Shown piece by piece: positions 43,036 to 54,639 of a stretch of 64,000 bases of DNA. The position numbers were made by a program, and so were the translations under genes. This stretch comes from Talpa occidentalis (taxonomy: Eukaryota; Chordata; Mammalia; Eulipotyphla; Talpidae), in NCBI RefSeq assembly GCF_014898055.3, contig NW_023604861.1, positions 83,238,399-83,302,398 of the forward strand. Reading direction: 5' to 3'. The notes under the pieces are model-generated. The model had not been told where the DNA came from and did not search any database. It saw only the letters and a list, made by a program, of their open reading frames with translations. Every line of letters begins with the position of its first letter. Within the stretch, counting starts at the first letter, position 1.

Positions 43036-43439
43036 AACTTCTCAGAAGAACAGGGGTCTGCCACCCTCTACCACATCCAATTGGTTGTGTCTATCTACCC
43101 AGAGTGAAAGAGAAGACCCAAAGAGAGGCCCCAAGTTCTTGTTTGATGATATGATGTGGGATTTGGCACAGCGAGGTGTTGCCTGGGTACAGAAGCTAGC
43201 AGAAATGAAAAGGCCAAGACCTTGGGGTGATGGGCAGGACTGGCCACTGGCTAGGGGAGTTGATCAGGCCCGCTAATGTTACCTGTTTTGAGGAGCCCAG
43301 CTGCCTGGCCTTCAGGCTGACCAGCTGCGGTGCCCTGACCGGCTCACTTGCCATCTGATTTGGGTACCTGGGAAAGAAAAAACTTCCAACAAAAAGAGGT
43401 TTTAATCTTTAGATAGTCAGAAAATTTAGATGGCAAGAG

Positions 43440-43560
43440 TCCCTGTGATATCTGACCATAAGTATGGCAATCGTGGGGTCTCAGTTTCCTCATCTGTAAA
43501 ATGGGGACAAAGCATCTAGGCTTCATGCAGTAGATGGAAATGGGCTGTGAGAGATGACAA
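43440..43560 (-). repeat. MIR SINE fragment
   Basis: GTCTCAGTTTCCTCATCTGT followed by AAAATGGGGACAAAGC is the MIR core complement, almost unchanged. Confidence 0.7.
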
Positions 43561-43639
43561 GGGAGAGGAAGGGTAGGCTTCTTGGGTAAAGCATGAACGA
43601 AGGTTCAGAGGGCACCGACTGTTGGCAATTACAGGGAAG

Positions 43640-43850
43640 CCACACTGTCACTCTCACCAATTGTGTGAACCGGAACAAGTCTCTTAGCTTGTCTGTGCTC
43701 AGCTCCCCTCCCACATAGTAAAGATTATAGGAGCATCTTCCAGAGATAGGTGAGGACACATTTGTAAAAGTGAGATGATATTTGTGGGGATTCTTACCCA
43801 CATGCCAGTGGCCTACGCATAGTAAGTACCCCGCAACAAGCTTATTTATT
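43640..43850 (-). repeat. MIR SINE
   Basis: GAACCGGAACAAGTCTCTTA, TTGTCTGTGCTCAGCTCCCC, CAGTGGCCTACGCATAGTAA and GTACCCCGCAACAAGC follow MIR complement in order, with the AAATGGGG part degraded. This is a second minus-strand MIR next to the one at 43440. Confidence 0.5.
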
Positions 43851-46339
43851 CATTTACTTAGTAACATGGTCTTCTCTGTACTATCCATTTTAATTCCTAT
43901 TAGCAACACAAGATGGCGTTTCCTCAGGCTGGTGGACTCCTGGTCCTGGGTCTGAAGACCTGGGCCTTTCAGCCGAGGGAGATTCTGGAACTTGGAAACT
44001 GGGGCTTCCTCACACAAGATGCTGTTGGTGTTTGGAAGAGATTGCTGGCACCTGAATTCTTCCCAGGAGCGTGGGGCCTGAGAGGGACACACATCAGGGT
44101 GGGGGTGGGGTCTGACAGTCTCAGAGCTTCAGGGTCTCAGGGCATCTCAGCGCTAACCTGCTGCAACATGACCACAGGCTATCAAGCAGGGGACTAAAGG
44201 GGAGGCTGTTCTGTCAGGTCACACCAACCTGCACCGGGGACCAGAGACCCCACAAGTTCCTGGCACTGGGGGCAGCCTGGGATGGGACTGTGGGTAGGGG
44301 GCATGTTTGACCAAAGATTGCAGCTCCAAGTGAGAAATAAGCAGGAGCAGATGGAGAGCAGAGCACAAAGTTCCTGTTTTCACGCAAATGTCTGGGACAA
44401 TAAAAGTCAGGGGAAAGCCCCGTGAGGGGTGGGTGAGGGTGGTGGAGGGGAGCATAGACAGAAACAAAGTGGGGGGTGCAAAAGGAAGATGCCATGTCAG
44501 CAGAATTATCTCAGTCAGAGCTGTGTTGGATTGGTTGGGGATGGGGTTGGCCTTTCCAGCCCCCCGTCCAGGGCCAGGCCTGGTCTGCAGAAGCAGGGAG
44601 GGTCTGGGCCTGTGCCTGCTGGGAACTGGGGACTTCCAGCGGCAAGTGCTCCTCAGAGCTGATTGCATTTCCTGGCCTTTGATGCCCAAGATCAAAGCAG
44701 GGCCAGGCCCTGGGCCTCCTGGCAGTTCCTCCCTGCCCTCAGGATCCAGGCCACGTGGTCAGGGTGGCTGGAGAGGGTAGGCTAGCCTGGCATCCATGTA
44801 GGCCCCCAGGGAGCTACTGGGATGTGGGATGTGGGCTGGGATGTGGGCCCTTTCCCTCTCTGGGGCTGCCAGGAGCACCAACTGGGGGTACAGTCCTCAC
44901 CGGCTATCTGAGCATGCCTACCACGTCTTGCTAATACTGAATCCTTGGACATTTGGGGTTGGACATGGAGTCACTAATCACCAGGGACCTGGGGCTGGGT
45001 CTCCTGTGGCCCAGACCAATGCCAAGAATAGATGAGGAGCCCAAAGCCCGTAGAGAAAGCCCATCTTCTGGAACAACAAAGAGCTAAAACACAGACCATG
45101 CAAGGTGGCCTTTCACAGGACCCCTGCTGGGAGGGGCTCTGAGTTGATTTAGGAGCGAGTTTCCCTGCACCGTGCTTCTGCTGAAGAACTCCTTAGTGAC
45201 CCCCATGGTCATCAGGGTTCTATTCTGGGGGATTCTTCCTTCTGGGGGATTCTTTCCCTGCTCTTCATTCTTCCCCTGCTCTTGTTTCTTGTTTCCACCA
45301 GCCCGAACTCCCTGGGGAATAAGCCCCTAGGGTCCTTCATTACTGAGAGGAGGGCCACCTGGAGTGTGTCCAGAGATGTGGTGAACCCCTGGTGATGCAC
45401 TACATGCACTTGTAGGTCCCCTGGGAAGCTTTTCCGCACATCTCTGCCTGCGGCACCTGTGGGAGGGCTTCAGTTTCAGGCGGCTGCCTCAGTTGAACCA
45501 TTTCTTACCTGATTCCTTCTGTCCTATGTCTGCCAGCTGGCACTGGCTTGGTTGCCTCTGGCAGAAGTACCCAAGGGGGTGCCTTGTGAGAACTGACCTA
45601 GCAGAGGCGGTGGGCAGCGTGGAGGCGCTGTAAGGAAGGCAGGAGGCCAATGGTCTTGTGGGTTCTGAGAGTGAGGGTGGGCTCTCGGGTGGCGGGACAG
45701 CAGTGCCCCTGCCAGTCTGCGTGCCTGCAGCAGGGCCCTGCTTTCCATAGTGCCCACCCATGTGGAGAGGATTAGGGGCCGGAAAGACACGTTTTCCCCT
45801 TCCTTCTTGGAAGGAGGATCAAGGGGGCCTGGTGACAGCACGGAGACACACAGCGTGTGGCCAGCCCTGTTGCCCTTGCTGCCCATCTTCCAGGCAGATT
45901 GAGGGATGCACACCATCTGCTGGCAGCCCAAGCCTCGAGTCCTCAGCTGGCCCAGAAAATGCGGGTAGGGCCTGCTTTCCACTCCTGGAGCCCCTGCTGG
46001 AGAGGGGGTCCCGGGGCCAAGCCTGGGTACGGGCTTCATAGAAACAGGGCGCCAGCAATTCTGCAGAATGGTTATTGGGCTTAGTGACCCTAGGAAGAGT
46101 TGGTCAGGGGTTGCAAAGATGTAGGGTCCCTCCCACTCCGACTTCCCTGCACTGCCCTTGTTACTGGAATCAACGCTGTTTCTGGGGAAGGGATTACAGG
46201 ATCTGCCAGCCCTGCAAGTGAGGCTAGGGTTAGCGCTGGGACTCAGGGTGGCCATGGGTCCTGCGAGGAGTTAGAGTTGTGCGCGTGTGGCAGTGGGAGA
46301 GAGGGTGACTTTTAAGCAAGATGTAGGCGTGTGCGCACA
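43851..46339. other. GC-rich noncoding stretch
   Basis: A tandem pair of TTCTGGGGGATTCTT units lies at 45223-45254. A 243-codon open frame on the minus strand (45524-46255) has no domain and reads as a chance frame in GC-rich DNA. No repeat or gene otherwise recognised. Confidence 0.4.
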
Positions 46340-46440
46340 TCCACGCACACTCACCTTCCTAGGAAGACAGAGTCTAGCAAGGTGCTTGCGTGCAGAGGGT
46401 TCTCAATAAATCCTTGATGAATGGCCGGATGAATTAGTGG
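46340..46440 (+). repeat. L2 LINE 3' terminus
   Basis: AGTCTAGCAAGGTGCTTGCG, GTTCTCAATAAATCCTTGAT and GAATGGCCGGATGAATTAG form the L2 3' end. Confidence 0.62.
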
Positions 46441-46908
46441 GTGAACATCCCTGGTGGTTCTGGTGTGCGGGGCTTATTCTTCCTCTGTATTCAGTGGCGG
46501 GCTTTTTGAGGTTCTCCCATTCATTATTCCAACTGGTGCTATATATTGGGCTTTCTGGGGTGGTTACTCCTCACTTGTGGTTATTCTCTCATTTTTAGCT
46601 TGGAATTAAATTGCAGCTTCCTGGGGTAGGAACACTGATCTCACCCCCACAAAGTTACTACATCCTGAGCTTGGTGCGGAGCCAGCCCCTGCCACTGATT
46701 TCTTGGAACACCTGTTGGACCTTGAAGAGTTTGGGGTTGGGCGCAGAGATGGCATTAACTGTTCCAGTGTGAGCAGTGAGGTGGGTGGAGAGCATGGTTC
46801 AGATGGTTAGAAAAATCCAGGACTTTGAATTAACATTTCTAACCCAGGACTATGTGTGAGGCCAGGTGCCCCTCCCCGCCCCCAAGACCTCCTGCTTCAT
46901 GTGATGTG

Positions 46909-46951
<43 letters not shown>

Positions 46952-47557
46952 ATATCTGACAGAAAGAGATAGAGAGACAGAGTTTCCTCTGGAGTATGTT
47001 TAAGAATGAAATAAGAAATGTGTCCCTCTGGTTCCGCGCAGGGATGGAGCTGTCAGAATGGACACCAGATAGAAGCAGCCGCAGGTACCTCTGTGGTGCC
47101 CTCCTCTGCTTCTCACCTCATCTCCTCTCCTCCCTTCTTCTCCCTCTTGGTTACAGGTGGGATGGTAACAGTGCTCCATCACTTGGCTTCTACTACTATG
47201 TCTATCGGTCAGGAGCTAGAAACTTTCAGGCTGGCCAAGGTCCTGAGGTCTCAGCATGACAGGACTAAGCACTTGTGGGAGGAAGGGATGGCGGCGGCCT
47301 TGGCCACTGGCCAGCAGTGGGGTTTGGAGGACTCTGAATTTGCCTTTCATGCTGCTTCTCCAACAAGAATCCTCTTTGGAAATGACTCAGTGTCACCAAA
47401 GGAACTCGGTGACAGCCCGTCAGGATTCTGAGGGACCCCCGTTCCCAGGTCGGGCGCCCAGGGCTGCTGAGTTGCAAAATGGGCAGAGGGACGGGGCTGG
47501 GGCCTGACCCTGACGGGACCTTGTGCCCAGCAGCCTTGGCTGAGCCTCGCTGGCGCT
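46441..47557. other. Noncoding stretch around the (GT)n tract
   Basis: Apart from the microsatellite, no repeat or supported exon is recognised. Confidence 0.4.
46912..46949. repeat. (GT)n microsatellite
   Basis: Uninterrupted GT run of about 19 units; likely polymorphic in the species. Confidence 0.97.
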
Positions 47558-47735
47558 CTGTGTGTGTGCGAGTATGCACACATGTGCACTTTGTCCTGTT
47601 CGCACGCAGGTCGGCCTGTGAGGGCAAGTGCGTGCATGTCTGCACACATGTCTGCGAGTGAGCTGTGTGTGCACACACGCATGTGGACATGTGCAAGACT
47701 CTGTGGGGATTACGTGCCTGTGCGTGCACACTCAC
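47558..47735. repeat. Degenerate alternating purine-pyrimidine tract
   Basis: Dense TGTGTG, GCACACATGTGCA, GTGCGTGCATG and GCACACACGCATGTG segments with short interruptions give a region prone to Z-DNA. It probably derives from a decayed (GT)n minisatellite. Confidence 0.7.
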
Positions 47736-47894
47736 AAATGGAAATCTTGGCTGGGAAACCCACGTCTCTCTCTCCCAGTCCTCAACCTCTGCTCCCTGGG
47801 GCCCTGATGGAGAAGAACAGAGAGTCCCCAAATCCCGTGATCTGGGACAGAAGCTTCTGTTGGGTTCCCCGCCCCCCTTTCTTTCTTGACACAA

Positions 47895-48005
47895 ATAGCC
47901 CTTGGAACAAAGGAGCTGGGGGATTTGGATTATTTATACAGTCAACATTAAGCAACTTGTGGTCTATTTAAATTCTTCTTCATTAGGCCGGGAAATTCCA
48001 TGGCA
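47895..48005. promoter_or_regulatory. Candidate conserved noncoding element
   Basis: An AT-rich island in GC-rich DNA: GGAACAAAGG (SOX-like) near 47903, GGATTATTTATACAGTC, AACATTAAGC, GGTCTATTTAAATTC (MEF2-like) and CTTCATTAGG follow in about 100 bp. No repeat family accounts for it. Conservation is not tested. Confidence 0.3.
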
Positions 48006-49429
48006 AACACTCAGGCAGTAAGGAAACCTCCAACACGGCAGCTCCCCGCTCCCACCGTGGCCATTTGATTCATGGTCTCCTCTCCCTGCTCCCAATCCTG
48101 ACTGCCGCTTCTCCCGTCCAAGCTCCCAGAGTCCTCCGCATTCATCCCATAGGCCATGCCATGCCAATCCCCACTGCACATCCTCCAGAGCCATCCTTCA
48201 TCCCTCTCAGCCCCCAGCCTCCGCATCTCACACCTCCTGCTGTCTCACACCTACTGAGTCTCCCCTCCCTAGGCTTTCTTTGACTGGCTGCCAAGCCTGA
48301 GGCTTCAGAGTCAACCCTGTGGGCACAGCAGGACAACGGGAAGGAAAGGAAGGCTTGTAGGGGATTGGGGAGGCAGGTGGGGGGCTGGTGTTTCATCAGT
48401 GTGCCCTGGAGGTCCGAGGACTTCTGCTCCTGAGGGTGCTTGATTGGACCCATGAGGTGGTTGGGGTGGGAGAGAAAGGGCATCGTTCACAGGAGGAGCC
48501 GCTGGGCTGCTCCTAAGTCAAGCCAGGGGCAACCTGTGTAGAGTCAGAGCACCTGATGCTTCTCCTAAAGATGAGGGTCTCTGTCTCAGCAGACTGACGC
48601 AGCCACTGTGGCTGTGACCTGGGGCTGCTGCGGAGGGTTTGTCTGGACAAAGTGAGGGAGGTGTGAAGTGTTAGGTCAAGGGCAGTGAGCAGTCCCCCAG
48701 TCAGAGGTGGGGGTGAAGGGCAGGTAGGATGGGTGAGTGGGATTCCCTGAGGTAGCAGGCTAGGACGGGGGCAAGTCCCCCTAGGAAAGGGTCTGGGGCA
48801 GCCTGGTCCCCAAGTAGCTAGGGACACAATAACTGTGCATTTCAAGAGTCTTCCTAGGAGGCCCCAGAGCCTAGAACAGGAGCCCAAACCTCAAAGATTC
48901 AGTGAAGCAGATTCTGACCCCTGCAGGCAGGGAAGTTTTTTGCTCCTTTAGAGCTGACAGAAAGCAGCTTCTGGATGCTGGGGGCAGGTTTACCCCTCCA
49001 GGTGGTCCAAGCTGACGCTGGTAATACACAGGGGGCACCTGGCCTGGGTGACACGGGGCCAGGTGTCCTTTCAAATCTCTTGTCTTCTGGCTTCTGTGAT
49101 GGCAGGTGGAACAGGGTAGAAGGGGGACTGAGGGTGGAGGTCCCTGCAGAGGGAGCAGCCTCTGGGTTGGGTCTGCAGGGCCTCTTTTCCTACTTCGAGG
49201 GCTCTCCATCCTCCATCCCCCAGGGTGCTGTCATCTCTGTAGCCCCAGAGGGCTTGCAGAGGCAGAGCAGAGCTGAAAGCAAAGGCAAGCTTGAGAAAGG
49301 GGAGTGGAATCCAGGAATGAAAACCAGTGGAGCTGGTTTTTGGAGGACCCCAAAAAGCATCCCCTGCCTCACATTCACTGGGGGGTCCCCTCTCCTAGCC
49401 TGCAACTCTGGGGATTTCCCCATCATTGC
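48006..49429. other. GC-rich noncoding stretch, nothing recognised
   Basis: Open frames up to 185 codons (48975-49532, plus) lack domains. No repeats recognised. Confidence 0.4.
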
Positions 49430-49545
49430 ACTTCTTTCCTTGTTTCTCTCTTCAGATAGACTGTTTTTTGAGGATAGAGATTGCAAATATTCACCTTATA
49501 CCCAGTGCCTGGCAGGTAACAGCAGAGCTTAATGAATGCTTGATG
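49430..49545 (+). repeat. L2 LINE 3' terminus
   Basis: TTTTTTGAGGATAGAGATTG, CTTATACCCAGTGCCTGGCA and GAGCTTAATGAATGCTTGAT correspond to the L2 3' end (GAGGGCAGGGACT, CCAGTGCCTGGCAC, CTCAATAAATGTTTG). Confidence 0.62.
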
Positions 49546-52218
49546 AGCTCAATGAAAGGGCACTTTCAGGGACTCTGGCACAGCTGTCCTTTCCCTTTCT
49601 CTCCACAAGCTCAGGCTGGAATCCCTTCCCTATCGTGCTTGCCCAGGGGCCAGTCTGTGCCCAGATGTGCACCTTGGGAAAGGGAACCCTCTGAGAACCA
49701 AAAGGTCCAGCATAAATCCTCTTCTGCTGGTGGGCTATGCCAGGGGAAGGGGCATAGGCCCAAGGATTTGGGAAGGCTGACCCCCAGGAAGGACATCAGA
49801 GGTACCCTGCCCATCCCATGCAGGCTGGGCCATGACTTCAGCTATGGTTTAAGCTGGCTTTAGCATGAGGATGGGCAGCGCATCCCACTCCAGGCAGGCA
49901 GGGCAGGCCCAGAGAAGCTGCCCCTTCCAGACTGCAGTGTGACAACCTCAGTCTCCAAACGGCAGCTGAGAGGGTGGGGAGAGGGACCTAGAGCTTGCTG
50001 CCAATTATCACCTCGCTGTTGGCCCTGCCCTCCAGGCCTGTCCCTGCTGCCACCTCTGGGCCTGTGTTTCTGATTAGTGAGCCCCAGCTGTGCAGCATTA
50101 GTTGCATTTTTCCAGGATGAATCTTGGTTGTGACTTCCTGCCACGGGTCTAAACCAGCTGCCTGCCTTTGCCTCCTGCTTCTCATCTCAGTCCCCTGGGC
50201 TGCCCCAAATGCCCCTGCTCCCAGGAGACTGTTTCTCCAGGGACAGTGGGGCCACTCTAGTCTCAGGGTTGGGAAAGATGTCCTTCCGCCTGCCTGGGGC
50301 AGCTCGGGGCCTGGGCACTGCCCACTGAGCAGAATCCGTATAGTTTCTTGGATGTGGGCTCTCAGGTTGGCTTTAAGGACCCCAGGCCTGAGCACATATG
50401 CCCAAGCTTCCGGGCAAGGGCAGAGGTGGTCACGGGCGGGGCTGAGGGACTAGCTCAGGAGGATCCTAAAGTCTTTCTGGGGTCCTCTACCCAGTCATGA
50501 CCTTGATTTTAAAGGAGACACAGTCTCCAGTGGAAGCCTGGAGCTACATCAGCTTTTCTTTCTCTGGCTTTGCAGCGCTCTTCTGCTGAGCTGCTCCGTG
50601 AATACACTAACCCAACAGACTGGGCCTTCTCCTGAAAAGGGGCGCGCTCCTGGTCCTGCAGGCATGTAAGTGCAAGCTGGGATGAAAGCGCTGACATCCG
50701 CAGTGGCTTTGGAGTGAACCTCACCACATCCCTGTAAAGGAACAGCTCAGAGGTGAGCCTCACAATTCTTAGAGCAGGGAAGAGGTGTGAGTGAGTGAGT
50801 GAGTGAGTGAGTGAGTGCGTGCGTGCTGGAGTCTGGGCAAAAACCCATGTGGGAGACTCATCTAGTTTAGTGTTTGGTCAATATAGCTCTTCTCTGAACC
50901 CAGCCAGACTCCAAGAAGCTAAAAACCTCAGAGCCCTGCCTGGCACATGGTGTGTCCTCTCTCTTCTCCCTACTGCCTGGCTTCCTGGCGCATACCCCGG
51001 TCTGACAACCCTCTCCCAGACAGACGTGACTCTCACTGTCCCTTTTTGCCCTAATGGGCTGCCCTCAGCCACAGCCTGTGGTCTTTGCCAGGGTCTGTGG
51101 CCTGGGATAGGTGTCTGGAGGGCAAAGCCCCAGGAGACTTCGAGGCCTGCCTGTAAGCCCTCTGAACAAGAGGCCATGGAGGACAGCTGCTTTTGCAGCT
51201 CTGGTACCCAGGGCAGGCCTGGTGCACGAAAACTCAGACAGGAGGGTGGGAAGAGCCGGAAGAAGTCACAGAGAGGCAACTGTCATCAACTCTGGGGGCC
51301 CCAGCAAGTAAGGGGACTTGTTGCTCTGGGAAAGAGGTGGAGGCTGGAGGCAGGTGGCGTGATATCTCTCGGGAGAGGAGGCCTATGTCCCAGGAGCACC
51401 TGGCCCTGGAAAAGGCTGACCAGGGAGACTCACAGAGGCTCTGGGGTCATACACAGAGTGGGCTATGCTCTGTTGTGGCCTCAGGGCAGAGCGGGGCACC
51501 AGGGGAAGTAAGGATTGCCTTTCACCTGGGCCACCCCAGGATGCAGTGTTCCCAGTATAACCCCGTGACAGTCAGCACCCAAGAGAGCATCAGCTCTCTC
51601 CAACCCCCTCAGAGAGTTTCCTGGCCCAATGCGGTATGTGGAGTTAGGCAGCAGTGACAGAGACCTGGGGCAGCCTGTCCTGGCTGTGGAGATGCTGGCC
51701 CTGCCCTCAGTGAGCCCCCTCTTCTCTTGGAGACATGTTGACATAGAGTAACCTCCAGGTCTCCTTTGCTCTGGAACTAATGGTTTTATTCCTTAGTTTT
51801 AAAAGTTAGTTTAGGCAAATGTGAGCTGTCTCTTTAATTACATGCAAGGAATTGCCAACAGCTACATTTGGCTAGATTGGGACTATGAATGAAACTTGTG
51901 TTGTCTCTCACATCTCGGTTGGGTTTAGCATTCCCTGTCCCTTGGGTGGCTGGTGGCAAAGTGCTGTGCGTGGGACTGGCTAGTGGGGACACAGTGTCAG
52001 CTTGCCTGGGTCATGTCAACAGGATCTTGGCATGGAGTGGACCCAGGTCAATCTTGTGCATGAGAAATTCCCCTCTTGGAAGACAACCCTGCAGCCTTTC
52101 TCCATACCTGCTGAGAGAGAGTACACTATCTGCTGGTTGATTTTAGGTTCTGTCATTAGCTCTAGGGCTGCAGGCCAGACCAGGGGTCACTCCAGAGCAG
52201 CTGTGGCAGGGTTCTCCT
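49546..52218. other. GC-rich noncoding stretch
   Basis: Contains the (GTGA)n tract. An AT-richer block at 51770-51900, with CTTTAATTACATGCAAGG, may be a small conserved element. The 234-codon plus-strand frame (50807-51511) starts inside the microsatellite and has no domain. No other feature recognised. Confidence 0.4.
50787..50825. repeat. (GTGA)n microsatellite with GCGT end
   Basis: Eight GTGA units followed by GCGTGCGTGC. Confidence 0.93.
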
Positions 52219-52232
52219 GAGCCCCCTGGTGG
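52219..52232 (-). promoter_or_regulatory. Strong CTCF-like site
   Basis: The minus strand reads CCACCAGGGGGCTC, 13 of 14 matches to CCASYAGRKGGCRS. The wider minus-strand sequence TGACCACCAGGGGGCTCAG also fits the flanks of the known CTCF motif. It is the best CTCF match I found by eye. Whether it is bound is unknown. Confidence 0.55.
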
Positions 52233-53484
52233 TCACTGTGAAGGTGTGCTGCTCTCCCGGGGGCTCTCTGAAGGGGACTAAGGGAGCTTCTTACCTAGCG
52301 AGGGGATGCTTACATGTGCTGGCCCTGTGTCTGGCAGAGACCCCTGACTTAGGATTTCTTTGCAGCCCACCAGACAAAAGGCAAAAGCTCTAGGTCAATG
52401 CCCGTCACACCCTTCCTGCCCCGCAGCCACCTGCTTTGGGCACCTCTTCCTGGACATCCTCATTCCATCCTGCCAAGTCCTGGTTCTTGTAGAACCAGCC
52501 TCATAGAGTTCAGGGCAGGCCTGAGACGCCCTGTGTTCTCACAGAGGCCCAGCCTTCACTGCAGGGAAGGAGGGATGACGGCCTAAGAAAAGACAGGAAA
52601 GCAGGAAGCAAGGCAGCGTCGTCCTCTCCCACCATCTGGTTGGGACGGCTCAGTCTAGGAGCAGACCAGTGCTGGGCTGAAGGGTCCCGGCTACTGTGGG
52701 TCCAAAGAAGCGGGGGGCTTTCATCACTCCTGAGAGGGTGGGGGCAGAGGTGTGACTTCCCCATGCCTTGTCTTGGTTCCTGGCTGCCTGTCTGTAGCTC
52801 CAGTGATGGGGGCTCTGAAGGAGGACCCCCCCCCCATCTACCCCTTCACCAGACATACCACCCAAGTCACATTCACCATCTTTCAACAAACATGGCCTTT
52901 CAACAAAGCCACTTCTGGGTGGGAGGAGCAGGAGGGGCAGGAGCAGTCTCTCCCATATAGTCAAGCCGAGGCTGTGTCTTGAAACTGGAATCACAGAATA
53001 GCTCGAGATAATGAAAGGAAAATTAGCAGCCAGTGCGATTCCAGGCAGTCCTGGGGCCAATTCTACGAGACCAGGGTGCTCTACGAGACCAGCTTGTGGA
53101 GCTGTCCCAGCACCTTGGGGAGCACAAGAGACCCCCTCCCACCCACATGCCATGTTCGGTCCCATCGCAGACGGCAGGCGATGCAGACCAGTCTCAAGGC
53201 CCTTGCCTGGAATAACTCCCCATGGATTCAGTTTGGGCTTTTCATCCTTAAATAGCCCTGCAGTTGGGAGTCTGTGGGTCTGTCCAGTTCCTTTATTGAG
53301 CCTTCCCCAGTCTGAGTGGAAATCCAGGCCTATACGTCTTTTCTTCAACCCTTGGGGTTTCCTCTTCAGCCCTCCGGCAAAAAACCATTCCAACAAAAAC
53401 CTCCATAGCTCCCCAAGAACTTGCTATAATTTATAGGCACAAGGCAGCCCAAACCCATGCAGAGGAAAAGTAACATTCCTCCCT
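52233..53484. other. GC-rich noncoding stretch
   Basis: A run of ten C residues lies near 52827-52836, and a 12-bp CTACGAGACCAG unit repeats at 53063-53074 and 53081-53092. A 248-codon minus-strand frame (52650-53396) is the longest in the window but shows no domain, signal peptide or membrane pattern that I can defend. Confidence 0.4.
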
Positions 53485-53541
53485 GAGAAGCAAGGAGGAG
53501 GGAGAGGAGAGGACAGGGGAGGGGAGGGGAATGGGGGAGAA

Positions 53542-53593
<52 letters not shown>
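53485..53593. repeat. Homopurine tract ending in (GA)n
   Basis: About 109 nt of purines on the plus strand with only three interruptions (53491, 53514, 53532). The last part (53547-53591) is a pure (AG)n run of about 22 units. Such mirror-like tracts can form triplex (H-) DNA. Confidence 0.9.
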
Positions 53594-53594
<1 letters not shown>

Positions 53595-53879
53595 TGATTC
53601 TGCTCCAAGATACACCCCTTTACAAAATGGACTGGAGGAAGACTATGGGAAAGGCAGGGTGACTGATGTCAGCCCCACACCATCCAGCTCCCGGTGACTA
53701 GGGCCTGCAGGGACCGAGGTGCCTTAAGACAAAGGATGGGGCGGAAGTTCTATTTGTCCCAAAGGTGGTTTTCCCAGAACAAAGAGACACTTTTTTACTC
53801 AAAGGTAAGTTCAAGGAACTCTGTTTAGAGAAGCCTAGAAAGCTTTGCAACGTTTGAAGTTCTCCCAGTATTTATTCTT
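53594..53879. other. Short noncoding gap
   Basis: No feature seen. Confidence 0.4.
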
Positions 53880-54045
53880 TGAAACTATTTTACTTTTACA
53901 ACAAACTGGGGAGAGTTGGTGTTATCACCCCCATTTTAATGAATGGAGAAACCACAGTTTGGGGAGGTTACCTTGCTTCTAATCCTGATGAGGTAACAAA
54001 AGGAGGCAGGATGCAGGACTAGGTCTGTAGCCTCCAGTGCCCCCA
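53880..54045 (+). repeat. MIR SINE
   Basis: AAACTGGGGAGAGTTGGTGT, ATCACCCCCATTTTAATGAA, TGGAGAAACCACAGTTTGGG and AGGTTACCTTGCTTCTAATC follow MIR in order, though some parts are degraded. Confidence 0.6.
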
Positions 54046-54639
54046 GTAGGGTGGGGGTGGGGACCCCAGAAGTTGAGGACACTGAGGCAAGGCTAGAGGA
54101 AAGGCTAAGCAGGGCTACACCGGGATGGGAGGGGTTAAGCGCCACACTGTGGAGGCTGTCATTTCAACACCGCCCCCTACCCCCCTTTTTTCTTCCTTTT
54201 CCACTGAGTTGACCTTTAAATTATGGCATCAGCTGCCTTGCCAGACACGCTGCGATTTCCCCTTACTCCATCTGCCCAGCCTGCCTACTGGCGCAAGTTT
54301 CTCCTGGAGCTGCTCTCCCCTCCCTCTTTCCTGCTCACTCCTTCCCACTCCTTCATCCTGGCAGCGGCCTCCCTCAGTGTCCCATTCACAAAATCCCAGC
54401 AGCAGCGGGAGGCCCTGCTGGCAGGTGGCAGGGGCCTTGCTGGTTCCTGTTCCCCTGCTGCCCCCCTCCCAGCCCTGGGACTCTGCGGTCAGGAAAATCT
54501 CTCCAGTCCAGTCTTGCGCCTGCCTGCTCCCTGCCCTCTGACCTTGTTGACCTCCCCCAACCCCTCCTCATCAGGTCTTGGGCCCTTTCTGCTCCCCCAT
54601 CTGTGGCAGCCTCACCCCTCCCAAAGCCTCCAGGCAGGG
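54046..54639. other. GC-rich, pyrimidine-rich noncoding stretch
   Basis: A plus-strand frame of 164 codons (54223-54717) has no recognised domain. A CTCF-like CTGGCAGGTGGCAG lies at 54417-54430 (12 of 14). Confidence 0.4.

Noticed and set aside
45524..46255. 243-codon open frame on the minus strand
   Set aside because: P/S/R/G-rich composition typical of chance frames in GC-rich DNA; no homology recognised.
47030..47090. Possible small exon between GTTCCGCGCAG and CAGGTACCTC
   Set aside because: Acceptor-like and donor-like sequences flank about 44 bases, but there is no neighbouring exon, no reading-frame support and such pairs are common by chance.
50807..51511. 234-codon open frame on the plus strand
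   Set aside because: Its start lies inside the (GTGA)n microsatellite and no domain is seen.
52650..53396. 248-codon open frame on the minus strand, the longest in the window
   Set aside because: No recognisable domain, signal peptide or splice context. GC-rich DNA produces such frames by chance, and composition changes inside it without a coding pattern.
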